NCBI RefSeq assembly: GCF_964340395.1
Contig: NC_135561.1
Span: 17,590,240-17,654,239, forward strand
Source: Glandiceps talaboti
Taxonomy: Eukaryota > Hemichordata > Enteropneusta > Spengelidae
Length of the DNA: 64,000 nucleotides
Direction of reading: 5' to 3'
Part shown: positions 53,787 to 64,000 of the stretch, one piece after another
Layout: each line of letters begins with the position of its first letter
Numbering within the stretch: position 1 is the first letter of the stretch
Position numbers and translations under genes: made by a program
The notes under the pieces: model-generated
What the model was told of the DNA's origin: nothing
The model's database searches: none
The model's input: the letters and a program-made list of their open reading frames with translations, nothing else

Positions 53787-53820
<34 letters not shown>

Positions 53821-53822
53821 TC
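53580..53822. repeat. (GT)n, CTGT and CT compound microsatellite, unit 2
   Basis: Same order as at 49,545-49,830, but with a shorter, more interrupted CT end. Confidence 0.9.
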
Positions 53823-55168
53823 ACATTAATGATTGAAATACAACAAAACTAAGATGTCAAACTACTTAGGTTTACCCTGTAGGTCAGTTGATCGGTTCAT
53901 CATTGTCACCACCTTGTCAACGATTTAAAAATAGGATAAGTTAGACCCTATTTTCTATCTAGTAAATACACACTTCTACAAGCCTCGACTAGTATCATGG
54001 TATAAATATTGATTCATGCCTTGAAATGGGAATGATACTATAACAGCTCAGCAACATGTTTGACTGGTTATATCTTGATTATTCAAGTTTCTAAATGTGA
54101 TGCAACAACAAATTCTTAGACTAACGATTACCTGTAAATGCAAAATGTAGAATGACCACTCCTATCTACTTGTCGAGACGAAGCAAAAACAACTCGTGAA
54201 AATAGTTCAAATCTGGTATATTCCCCCATGAACTATAGACGTGTGGTTTACACGACCCTGTAGACCTTGTGTTACATTGCAGACGTATAGCAATTACAAC
54301 AACAATATACGCAAAGCACTGTATCATACCACAGCAATTGATATGTGTAGTTAATTCAACATTATCATTAACAAAGAGAAGACCACCAGATGCATCAATA
54401 AGTGTCTGCTAGTTTTGTCATCAACGTTAACATCGTAGTGACATGGGCTGTTACCCCCACATTACGTTTCACAAACACCGATCAAAGTATTCGACCATTT
54501 TGATTTCAGACCCTGTTAGAGATCTTGCCAAATCGATGTAGGTTGGGTTTATACAGTTGAGTGAACGCAGTTGTGGTCCTCATTGGTTGCTTTAGCTAGA
54601 GTCATGAGTCAGAGTACTACGTAAACGTAGCGCTTCCTATATTTGCATGGAATAGATTTATTACATTGTCACCTCGAAACACCTCTTAATTGTATATGTT
54701 ACCAAGATACAGAAGTTGAACTTGCAACAGGAGTAAAGTAAAATGTAATTAGAGAAGATGGAAAATATTTGACTTGTCTATAACACCTATTAAATCATAT
54801 TTTGATAAGAAATGGATTCATCACGATATCACAATCAATATCACAACCTGGTCGATTTGTTATAATTAGAACAACGGTTATGTGATCTACTGTTCCTTAT
54901 AAATTGGGTGATATATCGGGAGAGGTAAACACAAAAAGCAACGGTGGAGTTAATTGATTAAGCGAATCCAACATATTATGGCTGTGCGTTATAAAGTGTA
55001 CCAATTTAACATTGTCAACCATAATCACGACTTAAGGTGGGCAGGAAGGCGTTCTCTGGAGCAATGATCCGTGTCCGGACGTCCCGACTCAACCGATATG
55101 CTTTTCCAATCTAGGTCACGTCAAATATAAGACAAGCGACCTTGCGGTCAAAATAGCTCTACTGATTA

Positions 55169-55209
55169 TGTTTGTTTGTTTGTTTGTTTGTTTGTTTGTT
55201 TGTTTGTTT
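55169..55209. repeat. (TTTG)n microsatellite
   Basis: About ten TTTG units after the CAAAATAGCTCTACTGATTA block that precedes the CT tracts in the other copies. Confidence 0.9.
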
Positions 55210-55734
55210 TCTTACCTTTTCTTACATGTTGTTTATACCTGAGCGTTGTCTTGAAACAGTTCAGTTAAGAGTAATATAACTAGAGTATGGAAGTGTTTGA
55301 GTTCTCAGGTCAATAAACCCGGCCTCAAAAACGTCCCGACAAAACATATCTGCCACCATTATAGCGTCAAAATAAAATTTCTTCATTCTTTGTCGACAAG
55401 GCTAGCATTGGAAAATTAAATGGATCGCTGGAAGGTAATTTACCTTTTTACAGTATTAAGTATTAATTACCCACAATTCTCTGTGTGCAAGAAATGGTGA
55501 TGAGATTTTGCATAGGATCTCGGGAAATGTGCTAAGAAGACATCTATTGTCGTGTTCTTTCAGCATGTCTGACTTCTAAGCCACCATGACATGACACCTC
55601 TTGGAGCCTTAAATGGCTTGATTTCAGTTCCAGGCCATGTTTACATTAGTGTTGTTCAGTGTAACCATGGGGATTACAGGGTCATTTTTTGTTCTGAACC
55701 ACCATTTTTCTCTTTCTTTACTTAAACAACCGTT

Positions 55735-56400
55735 TTTTTAACACCTAGCATAGCTGTAAATCCTAAATCCAAAGTGAGGCCTTTATTACGATACCGATTA
55801 CACATGGGTTGAACTTTGTGCATCTATAAGGCAATACATCACTGATTACGTTCGTTGTACTTTAATCCATGTAATCCTGTCAATGCAAGCTTGACTGCAG
55901 TAATGCATTATTATACGGACTTCCAAACACCACAATACACATATTACAACATACTCAAATATGGCGGCAAGGATCATCGCGCGTACAAGAGTTTGAAAAC
56001 ATATCTACACTTCTTTCAGTCTGTATTGGTTACCAGTTTGATTACAAAATTTTACTGTAAACATATAAATCTCTGAATAGCCTGACTCCAGTGTACATAT
56101 GTGTTCTTCACCAACCAAACACAGCTAGTCGCACTCTACGTTCTACAAACAAGAATCTGCTTGCATCAACAAATTACAGACAAGTCACCTATGGATGTCG
56201 TTCTTTCTCATATGTTGCTCCCAAACTATGGAACTCTTCGCCACTTGACATTCGCCAGCCTCGATCCTCCAGAGTGTTCCAAAACGAAACTGAAGACTTG
56301 TTTGTTAACTAGAGCCTATGGTGTGCTTTAGCCATTCAGCGCTATTGAACAGAACATTGCTCGGGATATCGCTATGGAAATTTGATTGATTGATTGATCG
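55735..56400 (+). mobile_element. CR1/L2-like LINE 3' end, copy in duplication block 2
   Basis: Frameshifted fragments of the same ORF2 C-terminus as at 27,765: RTLRSTNKNLLAS and YGCRSFSYVAPKLWNSSPLD at 56,140-56,250, then FQNETEDLF. A (GATT)3-(GATC)-(GGTC) tail ends it at about 56,414. Because it sits at the same relative place in both blocks, it was inserted before the duplication. Confidence 0.75.
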
Positions 56401-56414
56401 ATCGGTCGGTCGGT

Positions 56415-56853
56415 GCAATTGGTTGATTACTTATTGAAGTAAACAGTCACATAGTATAAACTCTATAATGACTTCAAACGCTGCTCACTAGCTCAGAACG
56501 TTTGAATTAGTTGGGTTATAAAAACGCCAGCTAACCTATTTAACATCACATCTTTGATACCTAGGATCTGTTACTCTAGCAGTGCCATGTGAAAGAAGCG
56601 GTCACTTCTAATGATGCAAAGTATGTCAAAGTGATGTGTATCAAAACAGCTACAGATAAGGGGGCAGTCATTTTTAGCTGTCTATGAGCGGTGTGTTGAT
56701 GTGAGTGTGTGTGTGTGTGTGTGTGTGCGTGCGTGCGTGTGCGTGTGTGTCTGTGTGTGTCACTTGTGCACGCGCGTGTGTGTATGTGTGTTCGTGTTTT
56801 TGTTTGTTTGTTTGTTTGTTTGTTTGTTTGTTTGTGTGTGTGTGCATGTGTGC

Positions 56854-56893
<40 letters not shown>

Positions 56894-59800
56894 GACCGTC
56901 GGGAGGAAGGAAGGGGTCATTTTGAAAAAACACCACTTGAAGTGAGAGAGGGATGTCATTTTGAAACACAACAAGATAATTAAGTGTATTTGTCATTTTG
57001 GTGCCGTGAAATAACTCATCAGGAACAGTAATTTGTCAAAAGTTTCTACATCAGGGAGAGGATACACCCTCCCATTCCCTCCCCATCCATATTTTGATAT
57101 ATGCATATGCCATGCGCACTATTTCTAAAATTAAAAAGTCAGCCATATGTTACTTGGTATATAGTATTCAAGAATGGCTAGTTGTGTATAAGGCTAGAAT
57201 TGGGGTTAGAATTAGACCGTGACGTATCTTTCATTTACTTTTGATTTATTTATTTCGCCATAATATGGGGAGATAATATTTTAGCATTTATTATACCCAC
57301 AGACACTGACAGTTAGTGAGAAAGTGTGAGTAAATATCGGTAAATGTTGGTTAATAAGACATGTAGACTGTAGTTTTTGTTTACTGATGTCTATTACACC
57401 CACCAACAATGTATTTTTTCACAATGCTGTTGAGTTTTATTCACCTGTTGACTATGCTCGTCATAGCCTTAGTGCTAACCATTACTCCTTATGACGTCAT
57501 AAAATCACGTGGTCTAGGTGGACCGGAAATACCCGAAAACTCTCGAAGTAAATCCGAAGGGAACTGACTGAAAAAAGGTCAGACTTTTTTTATAAGTTTT
57601 AAAACCAGAATGCGTTTCACAAACATGTCGTCTAGCAAATTAGCGATAGTGAATGTAAGCATTTTGAATCACCTTTAAGTTTCACTAAATTGACCACAGG
57701 GGATATTAATCCACAAACAGCATTTCAACTGTTATTTTTTCATAATCATAATATGTTAATTTGTCACCCCCCCCCCCTTAATATAAACTTTTTTTCTGAA
57801 AGAAATTGTAGCAGCATTATACATTCTAAATGTATTAAGGGAAGCTATAAACACATTGGAAGTGCCGTACAATTAATTTACATTTCATACTGCAGTGCAT
57901 GACACCACAAACAGATATACCGTTGTCAGAAATTAGTTTATATTGCATTCTGCCAACATTTGCTAAATTTGTGAAGAGCAATATTGATAGAATGAATTTA
58001 TTAACTGCATTGGAATCTCAAAAACCATACGTTTATGCTGTGTACTGCAGAAATACTTTGATGCATATAATAATAGACATATTTCATAGATTCCGAATAA
58101 ACATATTAAAAGGAATTGAAAGCCCAAATGATAATATTTAACAACATTCGAGTAGCGTGTACAGCAATAGAGTAATACTTTTCATAATATTAATTAGAAA
58201 TATTTTTCATGAACGCAATGTCAAAATATACATGGCGCTGAGGGGTGGGGAAGCTCATTTTGGATTTGAAAATGTGGTCTTTCCTGAGGGTCACCTGGCT
58301 TTTGGATCGGGGGGGGGGAGGGGGTTAGTTTCGGAAACCCATGTTCAACTTCAAAACACCGCCCTCCATGTACAGTCAGTTACAAATAGCCACCCCTAGC
58401 CCTAACTTCCAGATACAAACTGAATGTCTCGCATGAAGTTTTGAGTATTGTGTAAATTTAAATAAATACGCCTCAGTATGGGCCTTTATCCTTGATCAGC
58501 ATGTCTCCTCCAACACCTCATTTTATTTCTGTATATGATATTATATCTCATCAAACTACTTGCAGATCGTTCTAAGCAAGTATGTAACGCGCATGCGCCA
58601 TTACGTATACCTCACATGATAGCGCCCCAGCGTCGCATGACTAAAATCAATATGCATGATAATTGTTTTCAAGTTCTATCAATAGAGGACGCTCTGTGCA
58701 TTCCTTCGCTTTTGAGTAGACATATTCTTTTAATTACTGTTATAGCAACATGGCCAGGTACACGAAAACAGATACCCTCCCCTTGCCTTTCCGGTCAACG
58801 TTACGATATATGCCCTTCTCTTATTACCAGCTGCAGGAGGCTGAAATACAGAAATATGGCAGCAAACTAGTGGATTACCAAAGATATGCTCATAACTTAA
58901 GTGGGAAAAGGCAGTTTTGCTTTTCACATAGACACCCTAATTACGTGCATACTTACCGAAGAAAATTAATTATGCATCAACACAGACATACTCTGAAAAC
59001 CCAACTAAATGTCTAATTAAATTGAATATCAAAAACTGATTTATTGCAGTACAAAACTCCATCAATGTAAATATATTACAAACAATATAATATGCAATCA
59101 AAATATACATATGAATGCTGTTTGCTCACAGCATTATTTGAATATAATCACACAATATATATCCATGCATTCCATGTACTAGAATGTACAACATTCAAGC
59201 GAATAAATATTTACAATTCTTTAAAAACAAATTTGAGTGTCTCTTGGATGAATTTATCGCTTAAAGTAATACTTGTCAGTTTGTATCATAGAGACAAGAA
59301 AAGGAACGGCCACAGTGTATGAATAGTCTAGAACTGATATTGAAAGTTAGTGATTACACAAACAATTACTAAAAGATAAAAACTGTGCTACATGACCTAT
59401 AGCAATTTATACCGAGATAGTTTACTTCAAGTTCTGTCAATAGAGGACGCTGTATACATTCCTTCGCTCCTCAAATATCTAGTTTTGGTGGGAAGTGGCT
59501 TGCAAAGGGATTAACCCGTAGAAAGGAGTCGTCGAATATCATAAAAATATCTATTCACTCAAACATTTCAATTAAAATTCATTAATGTCTTTGGTTTTAT
59601 TTGTAAATATGGTTTTAAATATTTCATACATGCTTAAATTAAACATACCTAGTCCTGATATGTTGATATGCAACATTCATAATATATAACCGGAATTTTT
59701 TTTTTTTATTTCAGTAATTGATTAATTCATATACATGATTTTCATTTCATGGCAGTTTTATCTGACAATATATAGTAAAAGGGGAAACCCATAATACTGA

Positions 59801-60700
59801 ATGATGGTAGTCAATGTTATTTTTTTGTATGCGCGTGAAGGACAAATAACATAAATACTGAAGTACTATCCCATAATATACAATAATAATACATTGAATT
59901 CTTCTATACACTGTACTTGTCATACCCTTGACCCTTAACACTGCTGTCCAAATTTCAGGTAGCTTCCGTTACAGGATGGATGGGCGGTCGCTCGACCTCT
60001 GGCGAGTGTCCTCTCCACAGAGAAAGCTTGCCAGTTCCATCCAGCCAGCTACAGTATTAGTACAGTGGTTATGTTTCTGACTGAATATAAGTAGAACCTC
60101 TCGGTGGTGAACATAACTAGGGTTGTTGCGCTTTGTGATATACGCAGCACCAATAAAATTCCTGTGATATTATTAAGAATAAAATATGGTACATACAATC
60201 CACCGTGTAATTTCAGCGTAAAATTCTAGATGGTTTAAAAATACACGAATGTATAGACTGTAAAGATAAGTAATTAATTCGTGTTTTTTTTTTACTTTAC
60301 TTATACTTTTTTTACAGTTTGAAAAAACTATATCATTTCAACTAGCAAACACCTAGCATGGACAGATAACCAGTCTCATATAATGTTATATCACTGTGGT
60401 GTATTATACAGGTAATTAATATTACAATATATTATTTCAGAATATTTCTCTCCTTAAAGTATTTACATCAATTTCATCATCGTTTCGTAAATATTTGGCA
60501 CATGTCACAACCTTGGTAAATAAGTCAACCCATTAAAATATTTCTTTTTGCCTAAATTTAAATAAATTTACATATTTACAATAGTGCAGTTCAGTTTAAA
60601 AAATGGCTGAGGCAGTATGATAACTTGGTGAAAATTTGAGATGTTATCACTGGACGGTAAAATAAGCATTTCATAACTTTCCAAATATTATCAAGTTGTG
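56415..60700. other. Gene-free spacer downstream of the protease gene
   Basis: Contains a GT/TTTG/CTGT compound microsatellite (56,703-56,893) and a short dispersed repeat present twice (ATAGAGGACGCT...CATTCCTTCGCT at 58,683 and 59,443). A small GC-richer patch lies at 59,965-60,055. Short ORFs here show no domain or splice support. Confidence 0.5.
56703..56893. repeat. Compound (GT), (TTTG), (CTGT) microsatellite
   Basis: Successive GT/GC, TTTG and CTGT tracts. ORFs in both strands across it are artefacts. Confidence 0.95.
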
Positions 60701-60703
60701 TAT

Positions 60704-64000
<3,297 letters not shown>

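Larger units (their letters stand above)
49989..53982. repeat. Nested 4-kb tandem duplication, unit 2
   Basis: Ends at CACTTCTACAAG, the same sequence that ends unit 1, then continues into CCTCGACTAG. Differences from unit 1: a longer GT tract (51,541-51,632), a loss of about 30 bp near 52,337, and different CTGT/CT tract composition. Paired minus-strand frames at 47,019-47,261 and 50,970-51,212 are conserved only because the duplication is recent. Confidence 0.92.
41975..59930. repeat. Segmental duplication, copy 2 (partner 14,160-30,610)
   Basis: Colinear with copy 1 from the Ly6 poly(A) region (TTTATT near 41,998) to about 59,930 (GATATGCAACATTCATAATA shared with 30,440). It is interrupted by its own nested tandem duplication at 46,018-53,982 and a MITE-like insertion at 44,720. 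The region at 59,850-59,910 may correspond to the empty site of the 8.5-kb TIR insertion. Confidence 0.75.

Overview
This is a gene-sparse, AT-rich, repeat-rich stretch of an intron-bearing animal genome. GT-AG introns with matching phases, a Ly6/uPAR-type GPI-anchored protein family, an LDLa-plus-trypsin mosaic protease, tRNA-derived SINE sequences and CR1/L2-like LINE 3' ends point to a metazoan, most likely a marine invertebrate. A hemichordate or amphioxus would fit, but the species is inferred only. Five genes can be supported by reading exons and checking splice phase.

Layout: (1) 64-10,300, + strand: the last ten exons of a multi-pass membrane protein that I cannot name; its 5' part lies outside the window. 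(2) 11.6-14.16 kb: a SINE, dispersed repeats, a long (CT)n tract and an inverted-repeat-rich element. (3) 14.16-30.61 kb and 41.98-59.9 kb: two copies of a large segmental duplication. Each starts, in the minus-strand sense, at the 3' end of a complete four-exon, 140-codon Ly6/uPAR gene on the minus strand and carries the same dispersed repeats and the same LINE 3' end. Copy 1 has gained a roughly 2-kb, 32-bp minisatellite in intron 2. Copy 2 has gained a small MITE-like element in intron 1 and a nested, very recent 4-kb tandem duplication upstream (46,018-53,982). (4) 30,611-39,142: an 8.5-kb segment bounded by long terminal inverted repeats built of short tandem subrepeats and flanked by a perfect 6-bp direct repeat. 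It looks like a foldback-like or Polinton-like insertion. Inside it lie a minus-strand spliced gene of unknown family, whose last exon is frameshifted at an A8 run, and a CRE-like promoter region. (5) 60,704-64,000, minus strand: the last five exons of a modular serine protease (LDLa domain followed by a complete trypsin-like domain).

No pathway links these genes. The Ly6 pair and the protease are secreted or cell-surface proteins. The main interest is genome dynamics: ectodomain divergence against identical C-terminal tails in the Ly6 paralogs, a palindromic intronic minisatellite, a duplicated array of splice donors in the membrane-protein gene, and the TIR-bounded gene-bearing segment. All calls were made by eye; no alignment or database search was run.
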